NCBI RefSeq assembly: GCF_003330845.1 | Contig: NZ_CP026121.1 | Span: forward strand, 3,453,501-3,517,500 | DNA: 64,000 nucleotides | DNA from: Streptomyces sp. Go-475 | GTDB lineage: Bacteria > Actinomycetota > Actinomycetes > Streptomycetales > Streptomycetaceae | Direction of reading: 5' to 3' | Shown here: positions 54,595 to 63,331 of the stretch, one piece after another | How positions within the stretch are numbered: the first letter of the stretch is position 1 | Layout of the letters: the number at the start of each line of letters is the position of its first letter | Position numbers and translations under genes: made by a program | Notes under the pieces: generated by a model | Databases searched by the model: none | What the model saw: the letters and a program-made list of their open reading frames with translations, nothing else | What the model was told of the DNA's origin: nothing

Positions 54595-56088
54595 GTGGGC
54601 AGCACCAGTTCCGCGGCACGTGAGACCACGCGTCCGGCCGCGACCGACCGGCGCGGAGCCGTCGTCGCCGCGCTGATGCTCTCGATGGCGCTGGCGGCGC
54701 TCGACGCCACCATCGTCTCGACGGCCGTCCCGCAGATCGTCGGGGACCTCGGCGGTTTCTCCGTCTTCTCCTGGCTGTTCTCCGGCTACCTGCTGGCCGT
54801 GACCGTCACCCTGCCCGTGTACGGCAAGCTCTCCGACACCTTCGGCCGCAAACCGGTCCTGATAGCGGGCTCGGCCCTGTTCCTCGTCGGCTCCCTGCTG
54901 TGCGCGCTGGCCTGGAACATGGGGGCGCTCATCGCCTTCCGGATCGTGCAGGGCCTGGGCGGCGGCGCCCTCCAGGGCACCGTGCAGACGCTCGCCGCCG
55001 ACCTGTACCCGCTGGAGGACCGGCCCAAGATCCAGTCGAAACTGTCGACGGTGTGGGCGCTGTCCGCGGTCGCCGGCCCGGGCCTCGGCGGTGTGCTCGC
55101 CGCCTATGCGGACTGGCGCTGGATCTTCCTGGTCAACCTGCCGATCGGCGCGGTCTCCCTGTGGCTGATCGTCCGTCACCTCCACGAGCCGGAGCGGGAA
55201 ACGGCGCCCCACGCGCGCGTGGACTGGGCGGGCGCGCTCGCGGTGTTCGCCTGCGGCGGCGTCCTGCTCACGGCCCTGGTGCAGGGCGGGGTGGCGTGGC
55301 CGTGGCTGTCGGCACCCTCACTGGCCCTGTTCGGTGCGGGACTCGTCCTGGTCGCGGTGGTGGTGCTGGTGGAGCGCCGGGCGGCGGAGCCGATCATCCC
55401 GGGCTGGGTGTGGCGGCGCCGCACGATCGCCGCGGTCAATCTGGCCCTGGGGGCGCTGGGTCTGCTGATGGTCGCGCCGACGGTGTTCCTGCCCACCTAC
55501 GCCCAGTCGGTGCTGGGCCTCGCGCCCGTGGCCGCCGGATTCGTGCTCTCCGTGTGGACGTTGAGCTGGCCGGTGTCGGCGGCGCTGAGCCAGCACGTGT
55601 ACCGCAGGATCGGCTTCCGCAACACGGCGATGCTGGGCATCGGAACGGCCTCGCTGATCCTGTTCGCGTTCCCCTTCCTGCCGTACCCCGGGCAGGCGTG
55701 GCAGCCGACGCTGCTGATGCTGCTGCTCGGCGCGGCGCTGGGCCTGTTCCAGCTGCCGCTGATCGTCGGGGTGCAGTCGACGGTGGGCTGGGCGGAGCGC
55801 GGGACGACGACCGCGTCCGTGCTGTTCTGCCGCCAGACCGGCCAGACGATCGGCGCGGCGCTCTTCGGCGCGGTCGCCAACGGGGTGCTGGCCGCCCGGC
55901 TCGGCGGTGCGGGCGACCTCGACTCGGTGACCCGGGCGCTGGATCCGGGCAGCGCTCCGGAGGCGACCCGGCGGGCGATCGCGGACGCGGTGCACGCGGT
56001 CTACCTGGGCGCGGCGGGTGCGGCGGCCCTGGCGTTCCTGGTGCTGCTGTTCCTCGCGCCCCGGAAATTCCCGGTGCTGAAGGACTGA
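54595..56088 (+). CDS. MFS drug-efflux transporter (EmrB/QacA, DHA2 type)
   Basis: 497 aa with 14 hydrophobic segments. Motif D1-like LDATIVSTAVPQIVGDLGG in helix 1, motif A GKLSDTFGRKPV after helix 2, IVQGLGGGALQGTVQTLAADLYP near helix 4 and motif C-like WALSAVAGPGLGGVLAAYADWRWIFLVNLPIG in helix 5-6. Drug/H+ antiport is the usual role of this family. The GTG at 54595 follows GGAGG by about 8 nt. It is followed after 20 bp by an acetyltransferase gene; both could be part of a resistance function, but substrates are unknown. No regulator gene is adjacent. Confidence 0.93.
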   Translation: MGSTSSAARETTRPAATDRRGAVVAALMLSMALAALDATIVSTAVPQIVGDLGGFSVFSWLFSGYLLAVTVTLPVYGKLSDTFGRKPVLIAGSALFLVGSLLCALAWNMGALIAFRIVQGLGGGALQGTVQTLAADLYPLEDRPKIQSKLSTVWALSAVAGPGLGGVLAAYADWRWIFLVNLPIGAVSLWLIVRHLHEPERETAPHARVDWAGALAVFACGGVLLTALVQGGVAWPWLSAPSLALFGAGLVLVAVVVLVERRAAEPIIPGWVWRRRTIAAVNLALGALGLLMVAPTVFLPTYAQSVLGLAPVAAGFVLSVWTLSWPVSAALSQHVYRRIGFRNTAMLGIGTASLILFAFPFLPYPGQAWQPTLLMLLLGAALGLFQLPLIVGVQSTVGWAERGTTTASVLFCRQTGQTIGAALFGAVANGVLAARLGGAGDLDSVTRALDPGSAPEATRRAIADAVHAVYLGAAGAAALAFLVLLFLAPRKFPVLKD

Positions 56089-56108
56089 CCGTCCGTATCC
56101 TCCGGCCC

Positions 56109-56615
56109 ATGCTGACCCTGGAACGGCTGCGCGCCGATCACGCGGACGCCCTGCTGGCCTTCGAGCGGGAGAACCGGGCGTACTTCGCACGGACGGTCCC
56201 GGACCGCGGGGACGACTACTTCACCCCGGCCGGGTTCGCCGAACGCCACCGGGCACTCCTGGCGGAGCAGCACGCGCGCGTGTGCCACTTCCATGTCCTC
56301 CTGGAGGATGAGGCGCTGGTCGGCCGGGTGAACCTGATGGACGCGGCGGACGGCAGCGCCGAACTCGGCTACCGGATCGGCGAGCGCGCCTCGGGCCGGG
56401 GCGTGGCCACGGCCGCCGTCGCACAGATGTGCCGGCTGGCCGCCGCCGAGTACGGGCTGACGTCCCTCACCGCGCGGACGACCCTGGACAATCCCGCCTC
56501 CATGAAGGTCCTGACCCGCAACGGTTTCACGCGGGTGGAGAACACGACCGTCGGCGGCCGCCCAGGAATCCGCTACGTCCGCGAACACCTCACCGCCGCC
56601 CCCGGCACCCCCTAG
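56109..56615 (+). CDS. GNAT-family N-acetyltransferase (RimJ/RimL-like)
   Basis: 168 aa. MLTLERLRADHADALLAFERENRAYFARTVPDRGDDYFT matches the N-terminus of RimJ/RimL-like enzymes; the acetyl-CoA loop is ELGYRIGERASGRGVATAAVAQMC (G-x-G-x-A), and the late strand is LTARTTLDNPASMKVLTRNGFTRVE. Probably acetylates an N-terminal amine of a protein or a small molecule; substrate unknown. No ribosome-binding site before ATG 56109, but TATCCT lies 7 nt upstream (56096-56101), so it may be expressed from its own leaderless promoter as well as from the MFS transcript. Confidence 0.9.
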   Translation: MLTLERLRADHADALLAFERENRAYFARTVPDRGDDYFTPAGFAERHRALLAEQHARVCHFHVLLEDEALVGRVNLMDAADGSAELGYRIGERASGRGVATAAVAQMCRLAAAEYGLTSLTARTTLDNPASMKVLTRNGFTRVENTTVGGRPGIRYVREHLTAAPGTP

Positions 56616-56696
56616 GGCCCGACCCCGACGCCTTTCCGGGACCGGACACTCGTGCGGGTGACGCGCCGTGACGGCCGGTGCGTGTCTGCTGGTGGC

Positions 56697-59201
56697 ATGG
56701 ACTTCAACAGGCGCACGGCGATGGCGGCGGGACTCGGAGCGGTGGCGGCGGCGCACGGCACGCCCGCGGCCCGGGCGGCCACGCCCACGGCGGTGACGGT
56801 GACGGTGCAGGGTGAGGCCGCGGTACGGACGAACATCCCGGTGGTCAGGGACCGCCGGGCGTCCGGCGGGCGGTACCTGAGGTTACGGACGGCCGGGAAA
56901 CCCCCGGCGGGGACCGGCTGGTACGCGACGTACGTCGTGCGCGTACCGCGGCCCGGCGTGTACGCGCTGACCGCCATCGCGACCGCGCCGATGGAGACGC
57001 CGCATACCGAGGCCGTCGCCTCCTACCCGCAACTGTCCGTGGACGACGGCCCGTTCGCGGAGATCGCGCGCTCGCAACCGCACTGGTACGAGTCGCGGCC
57101 CGCCTGGGGCGACTTGTCCGTCCTGGACCTGGGCGTGGTCGAACTGGACGCCGGGGCCCATACGTTCACGTTCCGCGTCGCCGAACCGGCCGTCCTCGAC
57201 GACACGACGGCGTACGCCCTGTCCCTGGACCGCTTCACCCTGCGCCACCTGGCCGGGCACCCGGCCCTGTGCGAACTGTCGGTGCCCCGGCACCGCGTGG
57301 GCGAACCGGCCCGGCTGCGACTCACCCTCGACGGGCGCGCCACACGCGCGTACCGCGTGCGGTACGTCGTCAGCGACCACCGCGGAAGGCAGGCAGCGGC
57401 CGGCCGGGCCACCATCGCCGCGGGGGCCACGAGTGCGACGGTCACGCTGCCCGCCCTGCCCCCGGGGCACTACCGGGTGAGCGCGGACGGCGTGACGGGC
57501 CGGTTCGCCCGCCTGCCCGCGCGCCCCGCCGTCACCGGCCCCACCAGCCGCTTCGGCGTCAACGTCTGGGCGTCCTCCCTCGTCCCGCCGTCCCGGCTGG
57601 CGGACTTCGCCGCGGCCGTGCGGGACATGGGAGCCGGCTGGGTACGCGACGGCCAGTCCTGGCCCGCGGCCGAACCGGCCCCCGGCGCGTACGACACCTC
57701 CCACCACGACCGCCGCACCCGCACCCTGCGCGCCCACGGCCTGGCCGTCCTCGACGTGCTCTCCCCCGCCCCCGAGTGGTCCATGACCGACGCCTCGCTG
57801 CCGCTCCCGGCGGACCTCAGGCACGCCTACCGCTACGCCCGGCACCTGGCGGCGGCCGCCCCCGAGGCACTCCAGCTCTCGAACGAACCGGACGTCGACA
57901 CCACCCGCAGCACCGGCGACGCCCACGCCGCGTTCGTGAAGGCCGCCGCCCTCGGAATCAAGGACGCCGCGCCCGAGCCCTGCCTCGTCGTCCTGCCGGG
58001 CATCGCGCAGACCGGCCCCTTCCAGGACCTGATGCTCGCCAACGACGTCGTGCGGTACGCGGACGTCTGGGCCTTCCACGGCTACCCGGACCCGGCCGAG
58101 CCCGGCGAGCCGCGCTTCCCGGGCATCGCGGAGGAGCAGCACGAACTGGCCCACCGGCACCAGGCACACGTACCACTGTGGATGACGGAGTGCGGCGCGT
58201 TCCAGAAGTCCCGGCCCGGGCAGGACCTGACGCCGGAGCAGGAGATCGTGCAGGCGCGGTACGTGGTGCGGTCCATGGTGGAGGGGCTGGCGGCCGGCAA
58301 CGACCGGCAGTTCTGGTTCGCGGGCCCGCCGCTGCACGACGACGGCGTCTACTTCGGGCTGCTGGACAGGGATTTCCGCCCGCTGCCCGCCTACAGCGCC
58401 TTCGCGGCCCTCACCTCGCTGCTCGGCGCGGCACACTTCACCGGCTTCGCGCCCGGCCTGCCGGACGGCGCCCGGGGGTTCGTCTTCGACAGCGGACGTG
58501 GAGAGCGGGTCATGGTGCTGTGGGCGGAGCGGCCGGTGCGCGTGGACGTGGCGGGGGTTGCGTACGACCTGATGGGCCGCCGTCTGCGGGCGGGGCCGGT
58601 GACCGTCTCACGCGACCCTCTGTACGTCGTCTCCCGCTCGGCCCCCGCAACCGGCCCGGCCCCTGTGGCCTCGGCGACCCCGGTGATCCCGGCGAGCCCC
58701 GTGGCCTCGGCGACCCCTGTGGCCGTGAAGACCCCCGTGACCCCCGCGGTCTCCGCGTCCTCCATGGTCTCCGCGTCTTCCGTACGAGCCGCCGCTCGCC
58801 CCCGGGCCCGCCTCTCCCCCGCCGAGCACATCGTCCTCGCCCAGCGCTTCCCCGCCCGCAACGCCGCCCCCGGCAAGGACGACGGGGACGCGCCGCCGCC
58901 GTACGGCTACCGCCTCGGCCGCCGTACGCGCATGGTCGTCGACGTCTACAACTTCGGTGCCACCGCATTCAACGTGACACTCGCGGCCCGGCCGGTGGGC
59001 GACGGGTGGTCCGTGCGGGCGGAGTCCGGGCGGCGGGAGGAACGCATACGCGTTCCCGCCGGAGGCCGGGTCGGCGTCGGCTTCACGGTTCGCGCCGGCA
59101 GCTCGGTGCGGCGTCGGACCGACCGGCGGCTGGCGTTCGGCGCGACGCTCGACGATCACAGCGAAGTACCGGCGTCCGTGGCGCTGATCCACCTCAAGTA
59201 G
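56697..59201 (+). CDS. large secreted glycoside-hydrolase-like protein, contains a TTA codon
   Basis: 834 aa. The N-terminus has a twin-arginine-like signal (FNRRTAMAAGLGAVAAA). Residues about 30-200 look like beta-sandwich (YATYVVRVPRPGVYALTAIA, HTFTFRVAEP), 280-600 like a TIM-barrel glycosidase of clan A (GH39/GH5-like): FGVNVWAS, WVRDGQSWP, QLSNEPDVD with Glu397 as probable acid/base and LWMTECGAF with Glu498 as probable nucleophile. A Pro/Ala/Ser/Thr/Val linker (about 645-695) and a C-terminal beta domain follow. Codon 63 is TTA (56883-56885), the only in-frame TTA I found in the window, so its expression should depend on bldA. ATG 56697 was chosen because the signal starts there; the GTG at 56652 is an alternative. 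Exact family uncertain. Confidence 0.85.
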   Translation: MDFNRRTAMAAGLGAVAAAHGTPAARAATPTAVTVTVQGEAAVRTNIPVVRDRRASGGRYLRLRTAGKPPAGTGWYATYVVRVPRPGVYALTAIATAPMETPHTEAVASYPQLSVDDGPFAEIARSQPHWYESRPAWGDLSVLDLGVVELDAGAHTFTFRVAEPAVLDDTTAYALSLDRFTLRHLAGHPALCELSVPRHRVGEPARLRLTLDGRATRAYRVRYVVSDHRGRQAAAGRATIAAGATSATVTLPALPPGHYRVSADGVTGRFARLPARPAVTGPTSRFGVNVWASSLVPPSRLADFAAAVRDMGAGWVRDGQSWPAAEPAPGAYDTSHHDRRTRTLRAHGLAVLDVLSPAPEWSMTDASLPLPADLRHAYRYARHLAAAAPEALQLSNEPDVDTTRSTGDAHAAFVKAAALGIKDAAPEPCLVVLPGIAQTGPFQDLMLANDVVRYADVWAFHGYPDPAEPGEPRFPGIAEEQHELAHRHQAHVPLWMTECGAFQKSRPGQDLTPEQEIVQARYVVRSMVEGLAAGNDRQFWFAGPPLHDDGVYFGLLDRDFRPLPAYSAFAALTSLLGAAHFTGFAPGLPDGARGFVFDSGRGERVMVLWAERPVRVDVAGVAYDLMGRRLRAGPVTVSRDPLYVVSRSAPATGPAPVASATPVIPASPVASATPVAVKTPVTPAVSASSMVSASSVRAAARPRARLSPAEHIVLAQRFPARNAAPGKDDGDAPPPYGYRLGRRTRMVVDVYNFGATAFNVTLAARPVGDGWSVRAESGRREERIRVPAGGRVGVGFTVRAGSSVRRRTDRRLAFGATLDDHSEVPASVALIHLK

Positions 59202-59393
59202 CCCACCGGGGTGTCCACAAGCCCGAGTTAACGCCGGTAACACCAGAGGTCGGAAAGGTAAGCGCATACCGACCGATCAGTTTGGCGAAACCCTCGCGCG
59301 GCACCGGTACTCCGAAGTAACGTGCGTGGCCGCTCACCCCCCAACCTCCCTGCGGTCCGCCGCACCGGATAAACCCTCGCAAGGAGCACCGGG

Positions 59394-59828
59394 ATGTCCT
59401 ACGACCCACCCCCGCCCCACCGGTACCCACCGCCCGATTCGTCGCCCTCCTACGACACCTACCCCTGGGTGCCGCGGCAGGATCCCGAGCCGGCCGGGAG
59501 GCCTCCCCGGCGCCACGCCTCCCTCGGGCACCACAGCGACCTGCGGGTGCTGCGCGGCGCCTACCGCTGGCAGCGGCGCGTGGCCACGCTCACGGCGCTC
59601 GGCTACTTCGTCCTGTTCCTGCTCCTGTCGGCGTTCGCCCCGTCGCTGATGACGAGCACCGTCACCGACGGCCTGCCCACCGGCCTGCTCCTCGCGCTCA
59701 TCCAGGTTCCCGTGACCTGGGTGGCGATCGCCCTGTACGAGCAGACGGCCCGCCGCCGCGTCGACCCGATCGCGGACCGGATACGCAAGCAGGCCGCGCT
59801 GGACGCCAAGCGGGAGGGGGCGCGGTGA
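59394..59828 (+). CDS. DUF485 membrane protein
   Basis: 144 aa. A Pro/Tyr/Ser-rich cytoplasmic N-terminus (about 1-45), then LRVLRGAYRWQRRVATLTALGYFVLFLLLSAFAPSLM and a second helix LPTGLLLALIQVPVTWVAIALYEQTA, ending in a basic tail. This two-helix layout with the YxWxRR motif is DUF485 (YjcH), the partner encoded before acetate/cation symporter ActP. ATG 59394 follows AAGGAG by about 8 nt. It overlaps the symporter start by 4 bp (GTGA). Confidence 0.9.
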   Translation: MSYDPPPPHRYPPPDSSPSYDTYPWVPRQDPEPAGRPPRRHASLGHHSDLRVLRGAYRWQRRVATLTALGYFVLFLLLSAFAPSLMTSTVTDGLPTGLLLALIQVPVTWVAIALYEQTARRRVDPIADRIRKQAALDAKREGAR

Positions 59829-61438
59829 CCACCGAGTTCAGCGGCAACGCCCAGGCGATGTCCCTGGTCGGCTTCTCCACGGTCGCCACGATCACGCTGC
59901 TGCTGTGCGTGATGACCGGCCCGGACCGGGACGACCTCGACGAGTTCTACACCGGCTACAACTCCCTGTCCCCCATGCGCAACGGCCTGGCGATCGCCGG
60001 CGACTACATCTCCGCCGCGACCGTCCTCGGCACCGGCGGCGTCATCGCCCTGTTCGGCTACGACGGCACCGTCCTGGCCCTGAGCACGGCCCTGTCGCTG
60101 ATGCTGCTGATGTTCCTGCTGGCCGAACCGCTGCGCAACGCGGGCCGGTTCACCATGGGCGACGCGCTGGCCCGCCGGATGCCGGGACGCGCCGTGCGCA
60201 TCGCGGCCTGTGCGGTGACCCTGGCGGCCCTGCTGCCGCTGATGCTGGTGCAGTTGGCGGGGACCGGGCAACTGATGGCGTTCATCCTCGGCTTCTCCGG
60301 CGAGTCGTTGCAGACGGGCTGCATCATCGGCGTCGGCGCGCTGATGATCAGTTACGCGGCGATCGGCGGCATGAAGGGCACCGCCCTCATCCAGATCCTG
60401 AAGATCGTGATGCTGCTCGGCTCCGGTCTGGTGGTCGCGGTGCTGATACTCCACCGCTTCGACTGGGACCCGGGGGCCCTGTTCGGCGCGGCCGCCGGGA
60501 ACAGCGGTGTGGGCTCGGCGTTCCTCTCGTCGGGCCTGCAGTTCACGGGCGCCGCCAGCCCCGACCTGGACATGATCACGGCGCATCTGACGATCGTCCT
60601 CGGCGGCGCCTGCCTGCCGCACGTCACCATGCGCATGTACACCGCCTCCAGCGCCCGGCAGGTACGGCGCTCGATGTCCTGGGCCGTGTCGAGCGTGGCC
60701 CTGTTCGTGCTCGTCATCACGGTCGTCGGCTTCGGCGCGACCGCGCTGGTCGGGCGGGAGGTCATCGCCCAGGTCGACCCGCAGGGCAACACGGCCTACC
60801 TGCTGGGTTCCCAGGCGGCGTTCGGCGCGGACGTGTCGACGGCGGAGACGTTCCTGTTCACGACCGTCACCACCGCGGTCTTCCTGACGCTGCTCGCCTC
60901 CGTCGCCGGGATGATCCTGGCCTGCGCCAACTCCCTCGCGCACGACGTGTTCGCGGCCCGGGTGCGGGAGATGTCGCCGCGCCGCGAGATGGCACTGGCC
61001 CGGATCTCGGCCCTGGCGGTGGGCGTCCCGGCGATCCTCCTGGCCACGCTCGTCCAGCACCGCAGCCTGCAACCCCTGGTGACGCTGTCCTTCTGCCTGG
61101 GCGCCTCGGCCATCGCGCCCGCGCTGGTCTACAGCCTCTTCTGGCGCCGCTACACCCGAACGGGGCTGCTCAGCACGCTCATCGGCGGCTCACTGGCCGT
61201 CCTGCTGCTGATGCCGGGCACCAACCTGGTCTCCGGCTCGCCCGTCTCCGCCTTCCCCGAGGCCGACTTCAACTGGTTCCCGTTCACCACCACGGGCCTG
61301 CTCTCCATACCCCTGGGCTTCGCCTGCGGCTGGCTGGGCACGGTGGCCTCCGGCCGGCGCAAGTCGGAGGAACAGCGCCACCAGTACGAGGCGGTGGAGG
61401 CCTGGATCCTCGCGGGCGCGGTACGAAGGGACCGCTGA
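59825..61438 (+). CDS. sodium/solute symporter, ActP-like
   Basis: 537 aa, SSS family with about 13 hydrophobic segments. GPDRDDLDEFYTGYNSLSPMRNGLAIAGDYISAATVLG near the N-terminus is close to the ActP consensus. ISYAAIGGMKGTALIQILKIVML (helix 5-6) is the SSS signature region, and LGGACLPHVTMRMYTASSARQVRRSM is also conserved. Expected to import acetate or another short carboxylate with Na+ or H+. The GTG at 59825 overlaps DUF485 by 4 bp. Operon of two; a bidirectional terminator follows. Confidence 0.93.
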   Translation: MTTEFSGNAQAMSLVGFSTVATITLLLCVMTGPDRDDLDEFYTGYNSLSPMRNGLAIAGDYISAATVLGTGGVIALFGYDGTVLALSTALSLMLLMFLLAEPLRNAGRFTMGDALARRMPGRAVRIAACAVTLAALLPLMLVQLAGTGQLMAFILGFSGESLQTGCIIGVGALMISYAAIGGMKGTALIQILKIVMLLGSGLVVAVLILHRFDWDPGALFGAAAGNSGVGSAFLSSGLQFTGAASPDLDMITAHLTIVLGGACLPHVTMRMYTASSARQVRRSMSWAVSSVALFVLVITVVGFGATALVGREVIAQVDPQGNTAYLLGSQAAFGADVSTAETFLFTTVTTAVFLTLLASVAGMILACANSLAHDVFAARVREMSPRREMALARISALAVGVPAILLATLVQHRSLQPLVTLSFCLGASAIAPALVYSLFWRRYTRTGLLSTLIGGSLAVLLLMPGTNLVSGSPVSAFPEADFNWFPFTTTGLLSIPLGFACGWLGTVASGRRKSEEQRHQYEAVEAWILAGAVRRDR

Positions 61439-61480
61439 CCCGGACGGCACGGGGGCGGAGCGGCGGCGGTACGGCGGCGG

Positions 61481-61509
61481 TACGGCCTGCGGTACCGCCG
61501 CAGGCCGTA
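61481..61509. terminator. bidirectional terminator hairpin
   Basis: Perfect 12-bp arms TACGGCCTGCGG (61481-61492) and CCGCAGGCCGTA (61498-61509) with a 5-nt loop, between the symporter and the convergent coiled-coil gene. Confidence 0.85.
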
Positions 61510-61571
61510 CGAGGTCAGGCGTGCCCCTACACGCTGGGGGCGGGCAGGCTGCCACAGTCACGCCCCGCCCG

Positions 61572-62456
61572 TCACTCCGCGGTCTGCCCCGCCCACGCCG
61601 TCAGGCTGGTGTGGACGCGGTCGATGTGGTCCCGTACGTCGTCCGCGCGTTCCGCGTGCTCGCGGAGCACCCGTTCCGTCTCCTCCTCGACGGCCGCCGC
61701 CCGCGCCCGGGCCCGGTCCACCAACTCCGCGGCACGCGCGTGTGTCTCCTCCTCCAGGCTCCGGGCGGAGTCCTCCGCGTCGGCGAAGGCCTGCTCGGCC
61801 TCGGACAACGCGGCCTCGGCGCGCGCCACGGCCTGCGCACGGTCCGCGTCCAGCGCCGCCGCACGGCCGGCCTCCTCCCGTTCCACCCCGGCCCACCGCT
61901 CCTCGCGTTCCTTGGCCTGCTCGGCGAGCATCCCGGACGTGCGCTGCCGCATCTCCCTCAGCGCGGCCAGTGCCTCACCCCGCTGCGCTTCGGCCTCGCT
62001 CCGGGCCGAGCCCCGGATCTCGTCGGCCTCGGCCCGCGCGGCGAGCAGCCGCTGCCGGGCGCGTTCATCGGCGTCGGCGCGCACGGCATCGGCGTACGCC
62101 TGCGCGGACTCGCGCACGCCCGCCGCGGATTCCCGCGCCCCGTCGATGAGTTCCCGCGCTTCCCGTCGCGCCCCCTCCCGTACGGCCGCGGCCTCGTCCC
62201 GACCGAGTTCGAAGAGCCTGTGTGCCCGCTCCCCGAGCGACTCGTAGGTCTGCGGGGCCAGTCGGGCCGCGGCCTCCCGCAGCCGCTCCAGTTCCTCGCC
62301 CATCTCCCGGGCGAGCACCGTCAGCCGGGCGGCCCGTTCCCAGGCCGCGTCACGTTCCGCGGAGAGGGCCTCGGCGTACGCGTCGACCTGCTCGGGACGG
62401 TAGCCGCGCCCCCGCACGGCCACGAAGCCGTGCGGCGACACCGATGCGCTGCTCAT
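61572..62456 (-). CDS. DivIVA-like coiled-coil protein (cellulose-binding-protein family of streptomycetes)
   Basis: 294 aa. The short N-terminal segment FVAVRGRGYRPEQVDAYAEAL matches the DivIVA-type membrane-curvature motif (R-G-Y-x-x-x-Q-V-D). The rest is a nearly continuous Ala/Glu/Arg-rich coiled coil from about residue 30 to 280, with Cys and Trp nearly absent. Related proteins in Streptomyces (often annotated cellulose-binding) act as filament-forming or polarity scaffolds. ATG 62456 follows AGGGG by about 7 nt. Single gene, with its own hairpin downstream. Confidence 0.85.
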   Translation of the reverse strand: MSSASVSPHGFVAVRGRGYRPEQVDAYAEALSAERDAAWERAARLTVLAREMGEELERLREAAARLAPQTYESLGERAHRLFELGRDEAAAVREGARREARELIDGARESAAGVRESAQAYADAVRADADERARQRLLAARAEADEIRGSARSEAEAQRGEALAALREMRQRTSGMLAEQAKEREERWAGVEREEAGRAAALDADRAQAVARAEAALSEAEQAFADAEDSARSLEEETHARAAELVDRARARAAAVEEETERVLREHAERADDVRDHIDRVHTSLTAWAGQTAE

Positions 62457-62598
62457 CCTGGACCCCTCTCCACCACACCGACGCGACACCGCGCAAGAAA
62501 TGGGATGATTTCGCGCACATCTTGGTGGATCAGACGGAAGTGTTCATAACGCGACACTCCGCACGGGGCCACGGGCCCACGACCGGGCCGTACGGCTG

Positions 62599-63060
62599 TC
62601 AGCCCCAGGTGGTGCCGGCGGGCTCCTGGATGGTGGTGTTGATGCGGTTGAAGAGGTTGGTGACCGCGACGGTGAGGATCAGCGCGGAGAGTTCCTTCTC
62701 GTCGAAGTGGTCGGCCACCTCGTCCCACAGCGCGTCCGGGACCGACTCCCCCGACAGGTCGGAGAGCCGCGTCATCGCCTCCGTCAGCTTCAGCGCGGCG
62801 CGCTCGGCGTCCGAGAAGAACGGGGCGTGCCGCCAGGCGGCGACGGCCGCGATGCGCTCCTCGCCCGCCCCGGCCTTGCGGAGGTTCTCCACGTGCCCGT
62901 GCACACAGGCGCCGCAGCCGTTGATCTGACTGGCGCGCAGCCCCACGATCTCCGCCACGTCCTGCGCCAGGCCGCCCTCCCCGATCGCCTGGAACAGGGT
63001 TCCGATGCCCTTCATCGCGCCGGGAAGGACGAACGCCGGGTTCTTCATCCGTGCCTGCAT
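62599..63060 (-). CDS. AhpD-like carboxymuconolactone-decarboxylase family protein
   Basis: 153 aa. All-helical AhpD-fold protein with the redox motif CGACVHGH near residue 49 (C-x-x-C-x-x-x-H), preceded by EIVGLRASQINGC and followed by EERIAAVAAWRHAPFFSDAERAALKLTEAMT. Family members are alkylhydroperoxidases or thiol peroxidase partners. The late segment LILTVAVTNLFNRINTTIQEPAG is typical. ATG 63060 has GGAGG 8 nt upstream. No adjacent partner peroxidase is visible. Confidence 0.9.
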   Translation of the reverse strand: MQARMKNPAFVLPGAMKGIGTLFQAIGEGGLAQDVAEIVGLRASQINGCGACVHGHVENLRKAGAGEERIAAVAAWRHAPFFSDAERAALKLTEAMTRLSDLSGESVPDALWDEVADHFDEKELSALILTVAVTNLFNRINTTIQEPAGTTWG

Positions 63061-63166
63061 GATCTCTGCCTCCTGTGTCGGCGGTGCGTCGCTGTCACTG
63101 CACTGACGGAGCGGCGGCGGGAGTTGTGACAGCCCGGCCGAAGATTTCTCGTACGGGCACGAAAAA

Positions 63167-63204
63167 GAGCCGGGCCCGGTCGTACGAGCGACCGGGCCCG
63201 GCTC
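63167..63204 (-). terminator. intrinsic terminator of the SUKH-4 gene
   Basis: Perfect 16-bp arms GAGCCGGGCCCGGTCG (63167-63182) and CGACCGGGCCCGGCTC (63189-63204) with a 6-nt loop. Reading leftward it is followed directly by TTTTTC, a classic U-tract, rare in this window. Confidence 0.95.
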
Positions 63205-63227
63205 CTCACGGCACGTCAGCCGCGACG

Positions 63228-63331
63228 CGTCACGGCGTCACGGCGTCACGGCGTCACGGCCTTACGACATCACGGCATCACGGCGCGACGGGGGCACGGG
63301 GACACGGCGTGACGGGGACACGGCGTCACAG
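63228..63331. repeat. array of 13 degenerate 8-bp tandem repeats over a gene 3' end
   Basis: Units in phase from 63228: four CGTCACGG, then CCTTACGA, two CATCACGG, CGCGACGG, GGGCACGG, GGACACGG, CGTGACGG, GGACACGG and CGTCACAG. The final unit contains the stop codon of the SUKH-4 gene (63326-63328). Confidence 0.9.

Noticed and set aside
63228..63331. Possible CRISPR array
   Set aside because: Units are 8 bp, contiguous and degenerate, with no spacers; no cas genes nearby. Same reasoning for the arrays at 8167 and 42225.
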